A stretch of DNA of 28,845 nucleotides, from contig CAKOGP040001347.1 in NCBI GenBank assembly GCA_933822405.4, forward strand, positions 1-28,845, given 5' to 3'. Of this stretch, positions 1 through 7,865 are shown one piece after another (the stretch's first letter is position 1; each line of letters begins with the position of its first letter). The translations under genes and the position numbers were made by a program. The notes under the pieces are model-generated. The model had not been told where the DNA came from. It did no database searches and saw only the letters and a program-made list of their open reading frames with translations. This DNA comes from Cylindrotheca closterium (lineage: Eukaryota > Bacillariophyta > Bacillariophyceae > Bacillariales > Bacillariaceae).

Positions 1-119
1 TGAACTTTATCAAATACCGCGCGTGACTATTCAGGTCTATATAATATATAGAAAGTAAGCCTGAATCCAAGCTGTTTTGATGAGTACAATATTAGTGTTC
101 AATGCTGCGGTATGTATAA

Positions 120-345
120 TCCGCAGCAAAAACCGAAGAAATAGAAAGTCGACTGAGAGAGTCGAACCTTTGGTCGATTGAGTCGGCGGAAAAAGGAACA
201 TGAATTTATGTGGTCAACTGCGACGGACATGATGCGACACGGAGCTACGCAAAAATGAATACTAAATAAATAGCTTGATTGTTGACACCCGAACACCAAA
301 TCCCTCCGTCCTGGGAAAAGAAGACGGGCCACTTGCAGATCATAA
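120..345 (-). repeat. Dispersed repeat R, copy R1
   Basis: Read on the minus strand, this stretch matches sequences at 24294-24514 and 28332-28586. It shares the opening CTGCAA..GTGGCCCGTCTTC, a TTTGGTGTTCGGGTGTCA block, CTATTTATTTAGT, and AGCTCCGTGTCGCA. Compared with the 28332 copy it lacks about 45 bp just after the TTTTCCCAGG motif. It has no coding capacity that I recognise. It ends shortly before the small gene starting at 400 and may supply part of its upstream region. The family type (SINE, MITE or solo LTR) is not resolved, and the outer limits are approximate. Confidence 0.75.
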
Positions 346-399
346 ACCCTGTCGCACAATCTCTCTCTACTCTGTCTTATTCGTCAAGAGCAACCAAAC

Positions 400-690
400 A
401 TGGGCAGTGTTCGCTATATGTTACCACCTTCAGAACCGAAATTGAGAGTCATGGAAGCTCTGGATCAAGAATATCAAGACTTGTGCAATCGGGAGAATCA
501 CATTGTGTCGCTTTTGGAACGTTGCACCAAGGAAGAAATGGTACTTCAAACTGCATTGATAATGGCCGAGAAAAAATCTGATGTATCCCAACCTCCAAGT
601 AGGCAAAATCAGGAAAGGGAGGCACTGAAACGGTTGGAAGAAGCGCTGATGGGCGAGAGTAGCGGCGATGATGATTCTTCTCCCCCTTAA
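400..690 (+). CDS. Small hypothetical protein, 96 aa, helical/coiled-coil-like
   Basis: This is an intact 96-residue single-exon frame with an A at -3 of the start codon (aaacATGG), a favourable context. The protein is strongly charged and helix-prone. Residues about 15-60 look like a coiled coil (RVMEALDQEY, NRENHIVSLLERC), followed by a polar linker and a second charged helix (EREALKRLEEALMG). It ends in an acidic/serine tail (GDDDSSPP). There is no signal peptide or membrane segment. I do not recognise the family; a small subunit of a larger complex would fit, but this is inference. Composition and start context argue that it is real, while the dispersed repeat directly upstream is a reason for caution. 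Confidence 0.5.
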   Translation: MGSVRYMLPPSEPKLRVMEALDQEYQDLCNRENHIVSLLERCTKEEMVLQTALIMAEKKSDVSQPPSRQNQEREALKRLEEALMGESSGDDDSSPP

Positions 691-1254
691 ATGTTGTTGC
701 TCACTAGCCATGTGCACGCACGTTGCAGTATCGCTGAAGTTGAAGCCAAATGGTCGATCTGAGATACGTTGAAGCCAAACGCTGAAGTGGTCGATCTGAG
801 CCACAGATAACAAATTTCTCAACGGTGACTGTTCTGTGTAGAAATTGGTTTGCTTACGAAACAATCGAGAAATTGATGACAGATTTGATCACTCTTTGGT
901 GAAGCGACAAATAAAGTTTATAAATATGGAAAGAGAGTAGCAGTGTCATAGCTGTCTTAGAACACGATCTCGATAACGGAATGGGGAAAGGTGAGCAGCG
1001 TTTCGTCCATTTATTTCGCCTCTTGTTTTCACATTTTAAAGCTATTGCAGTATAATATACAGAGGATTTCCACGCCATTGCAGCTTCTATCACTATTCAG
1101 GCGTTACGCGACATGATGACACGAAGCTCCAATAGTGCTACTTGATTTTGTAACGGCGCCTGACACCTGCACATGGTGGGGGGAGACAGGGTTTTGCTCG
1201 TTGCGTTTGGAACTGGTTGGAGAGGTGACGACTAGTGGGTCGCAATGAATGAAG
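691..1254. other. Gene-poor interval with a small local duplication
   Basis: I see no gene here. At 739-800 two short segments are duplicated: TTGAAGCCAAA occurs near 739 and 770, and TGGTCGATCTGAG near 750 and 787. This suggests a local tandem rearrangement. The rest, between two divergently oriented gene ends, shows nothing I can name. Confidence 0.5.
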
Positions 1255-2150
1255 CTACTGAGGAAAAGACAACTCTTTCCATTCCAAGTCTTCCTTCTCT
1301 ACAGAAATGACACCAGTTTCATCGTCAATAAAACGCCAAACATCAAGAGGCAGCGAGCAAAAGGTAAATCTTCCGGTCCTTTTTGAAAGATCCAATTCGC
1401 CAGACTCAAGTTTGGCTTGTAAGTGGGCTTCAAGTGGTTGCGATATGTTGGTGATGTTCATCCCCCACCTTATGTGAACAATGTGGGCTTCAGTTGTTGG
1501 TATTTAAGAACCCATTCATGAAGAAACGAGGATTTGACAAAGAACGAAGGCACGCTTACCATCAGGATATCGTTGCATCAGATCTACTGCCTTGTGCACC
1601 TTCATTCTCCCAGCCTCACCCCAAAAAGCAATATCTTCCCCATTGCTGACATCAACCACTTATAGTATAGCACAATTCAAATATGACGCATTTCATGAGA
1701 TGACCAAACATGCCTTTCTGAATCCCATACTGACGACTTACCATCGGGAAGGTAGTCGGGGTCCTTAATATCAAACTCTATTTCCAGACTTGGATACTCG
1801 TTCATGAAGAGCTTCCAAATGATGGCTTAGCACATTTCATAAGCTGAACAAACATAACGTTCTGAATCTTACAGTATAACACACAGCCGAAGGGCCGACT
1901 CACCTTTACTCAAAACGTGCTGCAAAGTCTCCTGTCGCTTCTTTTCTAGCGTCTTCACGATACCGTTGGCAACCAGATCCAGATGAATTTTCTTTTTCTT
2001 GGGTATATCGGCTAGTCTTTTACTTGCTGTTTTGTAGCCTCCATTCCATCTGCGCGACCGGACTCGGTTGTCTGGAACTGATAGTCCATCGCCTGGTGAT
2101 ATCACAAGGAAGAAAATCAACGAAACTGAAACCAGTGTCTTTCCTTGCAT
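1255..2150 (-). CDS. Conserved-looking 220-aa protein with signal peptide, four exons (possibly YaeQ/PD-(D/E)XK-like)
   Basis: Exons on the minus strand are 2150-1904, 1825-1742, 1658-1560 and 1487-1255. Each intron has GT-AG borders and all junctions fall in phase 1, giving one continuous 220-residue frame. Three consecutive introns keeping the frame strongly support the model. The N-terminus (MQGKTLVSVSLIFFLVIS) is a signal peptide, so the protein is secreted or enters the plastid or another organelle. The body has a helical stretch (ETLQHVLSKAIIWKLF), an acidic segment (EIEFDIKDPDYLPD), a WGEAGRMKVHKA motif, and a C-terminal DVWRFIDDETG. The order acidic residues, then W-x-E-x-G, recalls bacterial YaeQ and other PD-(D/E)XK-fold proteins. 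That link is weak inference from memory. A longer start at 2282 is open but lacks the signal peptide. Confidence 0.7.
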
Positions 2151-2511
2151 TTCGATTTTGAGAAGCAAAACTGTCCGATAGGCTTCTTGTGCTGTAACGT
2201 ACCGGTACAAGTGTACCATGTATGTCAAGCTGGAAGACGCCAATTTATTATTCTCTATTGCTCCGTTTACTTTTTCTGTCAAATGACGGACGTATCAAGC
2301 GAATGAATGAATCAATCAACCGTACATGTTTCATCATATCATTGGCCTTCGTCGAAAACAATGCAGCCACCATTAAATTCCTGCCTAGTTCATGTAATCG
2401 CCGAGGCCCTAAAGGAAACCGCAAACTCGTTCAAGGCATGACAGGAAAGCCATCTCCTGGATCCACAATCGGCATTTGTTTTAACAACATCGAGTACGAG
2501 AGCCCCTCTTA

Positions 2512-2900
2512 TCTGCAAAGTTCAAAGTGGCCCGTCGTAACGTGACCGACTGGACTGCCGAGTCCCGAGCAGAAGTGAATGAGCAATTGAATGTTGGGCG
2601 CGGGACAACCGGTTGGGCGCGAGCCGACCAACGGGCGTCGCCAATTCCCACACATCAGATCCATCACCCATCGTCTACTCGTCAGTTGTTGCTTCAGCCT
2701 CCCAATAGATACACACCCCTATTAGCTATATCAATCACCGTCTACATCACCATATCCAGCTACATTGACGCATTAGTGCTCAAGAATTTGTACAAGTATG
2801 ACCAGAACGATAGCACGTTAAGCCGTCTTCTTTTTTCAGGGCAGCTTTCTTGCTCATTACCGTACCTGGTACTTTGTGGGTGTGCACTTGAAAACTGAGA
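2512..2900 (+). repeat. Dispersed repeat R, copy R2, split by a solo LTR
   Basis: The left piece (2512-2536, TCTGCAAAG..GTGGCCCGTC) and the right piece (2823-about 2900, CCGTCTTCTTTT..CAGGGCAGCTTT, then TTTGTGGGTGTGCAC and GAAAACTGAGA) join to match the copy at 28332 once the intervening 286 bp is removed. CCGTC occurs on both sides of the insertion. The repeat is therefore older than the solo LTR inside it. Beyond about 2900 the match to the family is lost. Confidence 0.8.
2537..2822 (+). mobile_element. Solo LTR of the gag-protease element, with 5-bp target duplication
   Basis: The 286-bp unit starts GTAACGTGAC and ends CACGTTAAG, the same termini as the two LTRs at 3006-3252 and 6776-7011. 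It is flanked by CCGTC at 2532-2536 and 2823-2827. It is a diverged relative in opposite orientation. Shared blocks include GACTGGACTGCCGAGTCCCG, a GTTGCTTCAGCC segment, and ATATCAATCACCGTCTAC. Its end still encodes an SSYIDALV..LY peptide corresponding to the gag start of the full element, although the ATG is now ATA. Its extra length comes from an internal G/C-rich insertion near 2590-2640. No second LTR or internal region accompanies it, so recombination to a solo LTR is the simplest reading. Confidence 0.85.
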
Positions 2901-3005
2901 CCTCCGGATACCATGACACACCTTCTTGCCCATTCAGAGAGACCTAAGTTGGAACCCAACAAGATCTGCAGCCAGCCGTGCCAGATTCAAAACAAGAATG
3001 GAGAG

Positions 3006-3252
3006 CTTAACGTGATAACATTGAGCTCCTGACTCTCATAGTAGAGAGAGCGTACTAGTGCATTGATGTAGCTACTGTTGAACATGGTAGACGGTGATTG
3101 ATATTGCTATTGGGGTGTATTTACGGGGGTCTGAAGCAGCTGCGAGTACATGATAGATGATTGATCTTGGGCTTGAGATTGGCGACAACCGTTGGCCTTC
3201 GATCGCTCTAATATATCTGCTCGGGACTCGGCAGTCCAGTCAGTCACATTAC
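3006..3252 (-). repeat. 3' LTR of the gag-protease element
   Basis: This is a 247-bp direct copy of 6776-7011. Both begin CTTAACGTGATAAC and end ..CAGTCAGTCAC[A/G]TTAC on the plus strand. The terminal inverted heptamer is TAACGTG/CACGTTA instead of the usual TG..CA. It carries an 11-nt insertion near 3205 relative to the 5' LTR. It also contains the duplicated gag start (ATG at 3085 on the minus strand), which here leads nowhere. Confidence 0.9.
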
Positions 3253-3290
3253 GTCCCCTGTTCTTCCATTTAGGCGACTCTATTGTAACA
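3253..3290 (-). other. Candidate polypurine tract
   Basis: Directly upstream of the 3' LTR in the sense of the element (minus strand), the sequence reads AAATGGAAGAACAGGGGAC. It is purine-rich and sits where plus-strand DNA priming would be expected. Assigned by position and composition only. Confidence 0.5.
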
Positions 3291-3589
3291 TCTTGGTCTT
3301 TTTCAACTCCCTCTTCTTGATGAATGGCTGCTGGCACCGAACAAGGTAGCCAAAGAAAAATTGCCATCTAACCTTCAATTGCAAATCAGGCTGCAGGATT
3401 CTCTCTGACGTCCAAGTTTCTGGTCGGTGGCTTCAAGTTTCTGACAGTTGCGTCCAGGTCCAAAGTTTCACTAGGTGCTTCTCGGTACAACGGTCAGGTG
3501 CTGAGGATCAGTCCGCATCTTAGTCGTTGTACACACGTATTTCGGGGAGTAAGGGGGTTGCTATATCTGGTCCTTCGTCTTGGGAGTTG

Positions 3590-3860
3590 GGTTTTTATTC
3601 AATGTTGTAGAGTATGCTGCGACATACTATACTTTGTTGTTGACTACGCTTTTGTTGGGTCAACAAGCACAGCATGCTGCGACATACTGTACTGTTTGGG
3701 TCTTTCTTGTTGGCTACTCCTGTTGGCTACTTTTGTTGGCTACTCTTTTGGCTACCCTTTTGTCAACTTTTATCATATGCTGCGACATACCATATTTGTT
3801 GTTGGCTACTCTTTTGGGTCAACTTGTATCGTGCGGTGTGCTGCGACCTACTGCACTATG
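3590..3860. repeat. T-rich region with a recurring GCTGCGACATAC motif
   Basis: The motif [AT]TGCTGCGACATAC occurs at about 3612, 3671 and 3776, with a diverged copy (GTGCTGCGACCTAC) at about 3836. It is embedded in a T-rich background with repeated TTGTTGGCTACT words. On the sense strand of the retroelement this is an A-rich, stop-containing 3' untranslated region. No protein family is recognisable. Confidence 0.65.
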
Positions 3861-3966
3861 CTTTTTGGGTCCTGTTTTGGGTCGTGTAATACTGGTTGTG
3901 TTGTGTTTGTGTGTCCGTGTTTTTTTGTTTTTTTTTCGGGGCGATACAATATATTTTTTGGTTCAT

Positions 3967-4068
3967 TGTGTAGTTTTCGCGCGTGTTTTATGGGTTTCAT
4001 TGTATAGTTTTTGCGCGTGTTATATGGGTTTCGTTGTATAGTTTTTGCGCATGTTTTATGGGTCTCTT
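3967..4068. repeat. Three 34-bp tandem repeats
   Basis: Three adjacent units begin at 3967, 4001 and 4035. They share TGTATAGTTTTTGCGCGTGT followed by TTTATGGGTTTC, with a few substitutions each. The array lies in the 3' untranslated part of the LTR element, between the protease stop and the 3' LTR. Confidence 0.85.
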
Positions 4069-4132
4069 CCTTTTTTTTCCTTTTTTTTCTTTCTTCTCAT
4101 TTGTGGTGGGCTCATCTCTTGATTGATCTGCG

Positions 4133-4951
4133 TTATCTTTTCTTCGGTGTAATGTTGGTGGTGGTGGTGGGCGCGCTGTGTTGGTGTTTTCTGATGATGA
4201 TGACTCTCTGTCCTGTCTCTTTCTTGTTGTTGTTGAATAGTACTTTGGGTGACGCTGCTTGATCTCTTCTGATGTGTTGCACTGGAAGCATTTTGGGTCG
4301 CTCCATGGTGAGTTCAAATTCCTGGTTGAAGAGGCTTGAAGTTACTGTTTTTCGATGAAAATCTGGCGCCATCTTTGCCTTCAACATGAATGGTAATCCA
4401 AAGAGTGTGTCGATGGGTAGTTGCTCCGTCAATCCAATCATCAACGTGTGATTTTCTCCATCCTCGTTGGCAAAAGGGATGTAGTATTCAATGATTGCCT
4501 CGATGTTGACGCTGTCTTTGATTCCTCCAATCTTGATGGGGTCGTAGTGAATCTTTGGAAAGTCGTACACCTGTTTGACCAATTGGGGGTATTGTTTTGC
4601 GATGATGAGGTGGTATGCTTTTTCTCCTATGTTGCAGCATCCTCCTGTGTCGTATATTCCTTTCAAGTTGGCTGTGTTTCTGAGGTTGAGACCGATTGGG
4701 AAGTGCATCACTGCTAGGACTTCGTTCACTGAGAAGTCCAATTTTTGTGCTTGTTCCATTGTTGCAAAGCTTCCGACCGTCATGAAATTGAGTGGGGGAT
4801 CCGTTCTCATTTGCTTCCTCTTTTGTCCGCTGTTTTTGCCCATGTGCTTGGTGACTGTTTTGGCCAAGTTTACTAACAGTGTTCTTCGTTCATCTTCCTG
4901 CGTTTCTGGATGCTCAATCTTTTGAATTGTTTCATAAACTATTTGATTCAT
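4133..4951 (-). CDS. Retroelement aspartic protease-like protein (retropepsin DTG motif)
   Basis: This 272-residue frame lies downstream of gag in the same element and the same reading frame, separated from it by a single UAG codon (5002-5000). The frame is open from 4999, so the Met at 4951 need not be the natural start. The key motif is IYDTGGCCNIG (residues about 99-109), a retropepsin-type D-T-G active site preceded by hydrophobic residues. It is followed by a hydrophobic strand and helix (AYHLIIAK) and later by ILE-type beta strands. A charged tail contains a run of threonines encoded by ACC/ACA repeats. The expected role is maturation of Gag. No reverse transcriptase follows: the frame ends and an A-rich untranslated region begins. 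Confidence 0.7.
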   Translation of the reverse strand: MNQIVYETIQKIEHPETQEDERRTLLVNLAKTVTKHMGKNSGQKRKQMRTDPPLNFMTVGSFATMEQAQKLDFSVNEVLAVMHFPIGLNLRNTANLKGIYDTGGCCNIGEKAYHLIIAKQYPQLVKQVYDFPKIHYDPIKIGGIKDSVNIEAIIEYYIPFANEDGENHTLMIGLTEQLPIDTLFGLPFMLKAKMAPDFHRKTVTSSLFNQEFELTMERPKMLPVQHIRRDQAASPKVLFNNNKKETGQRVIIIRKHQHSAPTTTTNITPKKR

Positions 4952-4999
4952 ATAACCACTGTCCTTGTAACTTGATATCTCGCTTTTGTGTCGTCTCTG

Positions 5000-6855
5000 C
5001 TATCTCTTTAGTCTGTAGTCCTCTAGGCTTTTTTCAAACTGGCTGATAACTCCCGGATCTCCTTTGTGGGGGCATTCTCGGAATGCGTGGCCTATCTTTT
5101 GGTATCCCCAACAATGGATCGAGGATGTTTTGTCGCTTTCTTCTTCGATGTTGAATGCTTCTTCGGCGGCACTCATGCATGCTAGCATTGTTAGGGCAGC
5201 TTTTGGGCAGTATAATTTGCTGTCGGATGTCAGGACCAACAATTGTCTTCCTTGTCCGTCGGTGACTCTAACGTTTTGCTCTGGTGCTGGAGGGGTTGTC
5301 AGTGCGGTGTGTACGGTTCCAGCAGTCTCAATCCTTGGAGTTTGGAAGGAGCAGTTGTCTTGGAATCCTTGGAATCCTTGTTGGTGGAATCCCGCAAAAG
5401 CTCTTCCTCCTGGTCTTGTTGGTGCAGATGGTCCTGGAACGTAGCTTCTGTTTGGTCTGACTAGTCCCGTGCTGTTTGCAATTCCCACAATTTGCGTGAT
5501 GCGCTTCTCCTCCTTCTCTGCTTGTTCACGCAAGCGGTGCATTTGAGACAGGTTGCTGGGGTAGTCCATGGGTAGTGGTCCTGCTGCTCCCGTCTCTAGG
5601 TGTTCAGCCACAACGTCCTTGATTTCTTGTGTGAAGGCTTGGAATGCTACGCCTGCCAAGTCCGATAGGTTGGTTGGTGGGGGATTCTTGTGGTTGAACC
5701 TGTTTAGAATTGTGGCGATTCTGCCAAATAACGTAGCCACGCTGTCGCACATCATCGTGCCTCCTTTGTATTGGATCATATTGAGTTTTGCCAGTTGTTG
5801 GTTTGGCGTCTCCATTCCTTGTTGTAGTCCGACGTAGGTGGCCATGAGTGCTTGTTTGAGCGCTTGGAATTGGGTCTTGGCAATCTGTTGCTTGGACCAC
5901 TTTTCGTAGGCTTCGTTGTCAGGTTCTCCGTCTCTGGTTGCGGCTCTCATCGAGAACTCTTTTCCCAATGCTACCATTGCTGCGATAATTTCCTTGTCAT
6001 GTGCTTGGTCTGTTACCATTTGGCAAGTGATGGATACATCCATCTGGTTCTGGACTCTTGGCACTGGAACGTATACAGCTCTATTGGAAGACGGTGGGAA
6101 CTTTGCTGGGTCAATTCCAATGTCAGTTCGTAGGGAGCAAAGCCATGGGACCAATCTGAGCTTGATTCGGAAGCATGTAGCGGCGGCTCTAAATGGGGCT
6201 GGAAGTCCTGGTCCCGGTCCTGTAGCGATCGGTTGTCCCATGTCTTGTGAACTCGTACACGCCGCTGGTCACGTCGAACAATTCGCTGGTGGCAGCGTTG
6301 ACGCGCGAGCGAACATCTGGGCATACTGATGTGTAGCGCTTCATCAAGAAACCCAACTTGTGTTCCATTGTTGTCTTTGTCTGCTTGATGGAGTTCACAG
6401 ACTGTTGGAGGATCGCTTGCTTGATTTCTGGAGACTCTGTGGTTGGAGCTATGACGGCAGTATCGATGGTCGTGTACTGATTGTAGGTGATGGTCTCGTC
6501 CACGTGGCTTCCATTGACCCAATACAATTTCTTGTTGATACGATTGCTTATTTTCTTGTTTTTTTTCATATTTGTGATGCGACACAGCAGTCATCGCGGC
6601 GAATGCTGCATTCTCCATATTGACAGGAACTGCTGACATCATAGCAAACGCGTTGGGCTGGAAATGATCAGGGTTGAACTGTCCACCCCATGTGTTGGCT
6701 GTTCGTGTGAATAAACTTGGTGGCTCTGACTGCAAATCGAATGCGTTGGGGCTTCGAATCTCAGGCTGGCTTCCACTTAACGTGATAACGTTGAGCTCCT
6801 GACTCTCATAGTAGAGAGAGCGTACTAGTGCATTGATGTAGCTACTGTTGGACAT
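5000..6855 (-). pseudogene. gag: gag-like capsid/nucleocapsid gene, broken by two frameshifts
   Basis: Three overlapping minus-strand frames together read as one Gag. The first starts at 6855 inside the LTR (MSNSSYINALVRSLYY) and runs to an A8 tract near 6563. The second covers about 6569-6250. The third runs from about 6245 to the UAG at 5000. Each transition is a +1 change. The third frame contains a helical capsid-like region (about 6060-5600), a Pro/Gly/Phe-rich linker (about 5430-5350) and a zinc-knuckle-like motif near the C-terminus (CWGYQKIGHAFREC), in which the second Cys of CX2CX4HX4C is Tyr. The shifts and the altered knuckle suggest that this copy no longer makes a normal Gag. Programmed shifting is less likely, because the A tract would need +1 and not -1 slippage. 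Confidence 0.72.
6751..6775 (-). other. Primer-binding site matching a tRNA 3' end
   Basis: The bases directly adjoining the 5' LTR, read on the plus strand, look like the last third of a tRNA. A T-loop TTCGAATC starts at 6753 and a terminal CCA ends at 6775. The distance from T54 to A76 is exactly the 23 nt expected of a tRNA. The minus strand therefore starts TGGAAGCC, the standard form of a primer-binding site. I cannot assign the isoacceptor. Confidence 0.8.
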
Positions 6856-7011
6856 GGTAGACGGTGATTGATATTGCTATTGGGGTGTATTTACGGGGGT
6901 CTGAAGCAGCTGTGAGTAGATGATAGATGATTGATCTTGGGCTTGAGATTGGCGACGACCGTTGGCCTTCGATCTCTGCTTGGGACTTGGCAGTCCAGTC
7001 AGTCACGTTAC
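6776..7011 (-). repeat. 5' LTR of the gag-protease element, containing the gag start codon
   Basis: This 236-bp LTR is nearly identical to 3006-3252. The minus-strand ATG at 6855 lies inside it, so the first 26 or so codons of gag are part of the LTR and are duplicated in the 3' LTR. Termini are GTAACGTG and CACGTTAAG. Confidence 0.9.
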
Positions 7012-7016
7012 GAGAG

Positions 7017-7865
7017 TCGGCCTATCAGAGTCCAGCTCCTGTTGTTTACTCTTGGTTTCCTCTTCAAAAAATTGCAACTGCGCAAAAAATATCAGTCCGA
7101 AAACAGAGGTAAGATGCTGCAGCTAAACTACTGATGAGCAAAGTGCATGAAAGTATTATCAGATGCTACGGCTGCAGTAGCTCAAGAAGACTACAAGAAG
7201 GCAGATGATACATAATGTTAAATGGTGTAGACTAGAGATCACCCGAATTAGACCAAGGATAATAAGACCAATTTTCTCCCGCTTGCCATATTTTGTTTTA
7301 TTTTTCGTGCAACAAGTGGATTGATGCAATACAGCACCCCAAGCACCTCCAACACCTCAGGAGGACCCTAAGCAACTATCATTTTGCAAATTTTCCAAAA
7401 ATTTGCCCTCAATCATGTCACAATCAACCTGCTTCGTTGATACATTTTCTGTTGAGTCGCTCTTTGCAGCCCACAGAGGAGGGCCCCATAGCTTCATTGC
7501 GATGATGTCAAGAATCTGGGGCGGTACGCCCGGATCAGGGCGATATGCCCAGATTTTGATGTGTCAAAATCCGGGGCAGGACGCCCCGGCGCGCGGTCAA
7601 AAACAGCCACTTCTGTGATGTAGCGCGTGACACAATTAGACCAACCACGAATGAATGAATCAATGAATCAATCAATCATCATCTCTCTGCATGAACGATC
7701 GGATGAGTCCTATAATCGAATCCGTCATAAAAAATAAACTACAACAGGTTGCGTGGTGGAAACAAACAGCTTTGTAGAAGTGTCAATATTTATCCTTGCT
7801 GCTGCTCAGTGCAAAAAGAGGCATAAGAAGAAAGAAAATAATTGGATGAGGATAAATAGTCGCAG
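7017..7865. other. Intergenic region with palindrome cluster
   Basis: No gene is supported here. The interval contains a stacked palindrome cluster at 7513-7589 (listed separately) and a simple AATGAATCAATC-type repeat at about 7650-7685. The last 200 bp should contain the promoter of the glycosyltransferase gene starting at 7866, but I see no defined element. Confidence 0.6.
7513..7589. other. Cluster of four adjacent palindromes
   Basis: Within 77 bp there are four hairpins: GGGCG-GTA-CGCCC (7519-7531), GGGC-GATAT-GCCC (7538-7550), ATTTTGA-TGTG-TCAAAAT (7553-7570) and CCGGGGC-AGGAC-GCCCCGG (7571-7589). In addition AATCTGGG (7513-7520) pairs with CCCAGATT (7548-7555) around the first two. 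The G/C-rich stems stand out from the A/T-rich surroundings. Function is unknown. Confidence 0.8.

Larger units (their letters stand above)
3001..7016 (-). mobile_element. Complete non-autonomous LTR retrotransposon (gag-protease only), with target duplications
   Basis: The element spans 3006-7011 and is flanked by the 5-bp direct repeat GAGAG (3001-3005 and 7012-7016). It reads on the minus strand: 5' LTR 7011-6776, primer-binding site from 6775, gag 6855-5000, a UAG stop, protease 4951-4133, an A-rich untranslated stretch, a polypurine tract next to 3253, and 3' LTR 3252-3006. The LTRs differ by about eight substitutions and one 11-nt indel, so insertion is fairly old. No reverse transcriptase, RNase H or integrase motif is present in any frame. 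The element must borrow these from a partner. It resembles gag-only (TR-GAG/LARD-like) elements but keeps a protease. Confidence 0.88.

Noticed and set aside
140..185. tRNA T-arm-like GGTTCGACTCTC on the minus strand in R1
   Set aside because: No acceptor, D or anticodon arms can be built around it, and the word is not kept in the other R copies.
3498..4041. Cys/Phe/Val-rich plus-strand frames of 150-170 codons
   Set aside because: Low-complexity T-rich sequence with internal repeats in the antisense of the retroelement's untranslated region; the hydrophobicity reflects T richness.
6013..6400. Continuation of the first gag frame past the A8 tract
   Set aside because: After about 6540 this frame turns into low-sense sequence, while the next frame continues the gag-like protein.
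6555..6570. Classical -1 ribosomal slippery heptamer at the A8 tract
   Set aside because: The frame change needed is +1, so a -1 shift would not join the two gag frames.
7128..7160. Hammerhead-ribozyme-like CTGATGAG..GAAA core
   Set aside because: Two extra bases separate the short stem from GAAA, and no stems I or III can be formed with the flanks.
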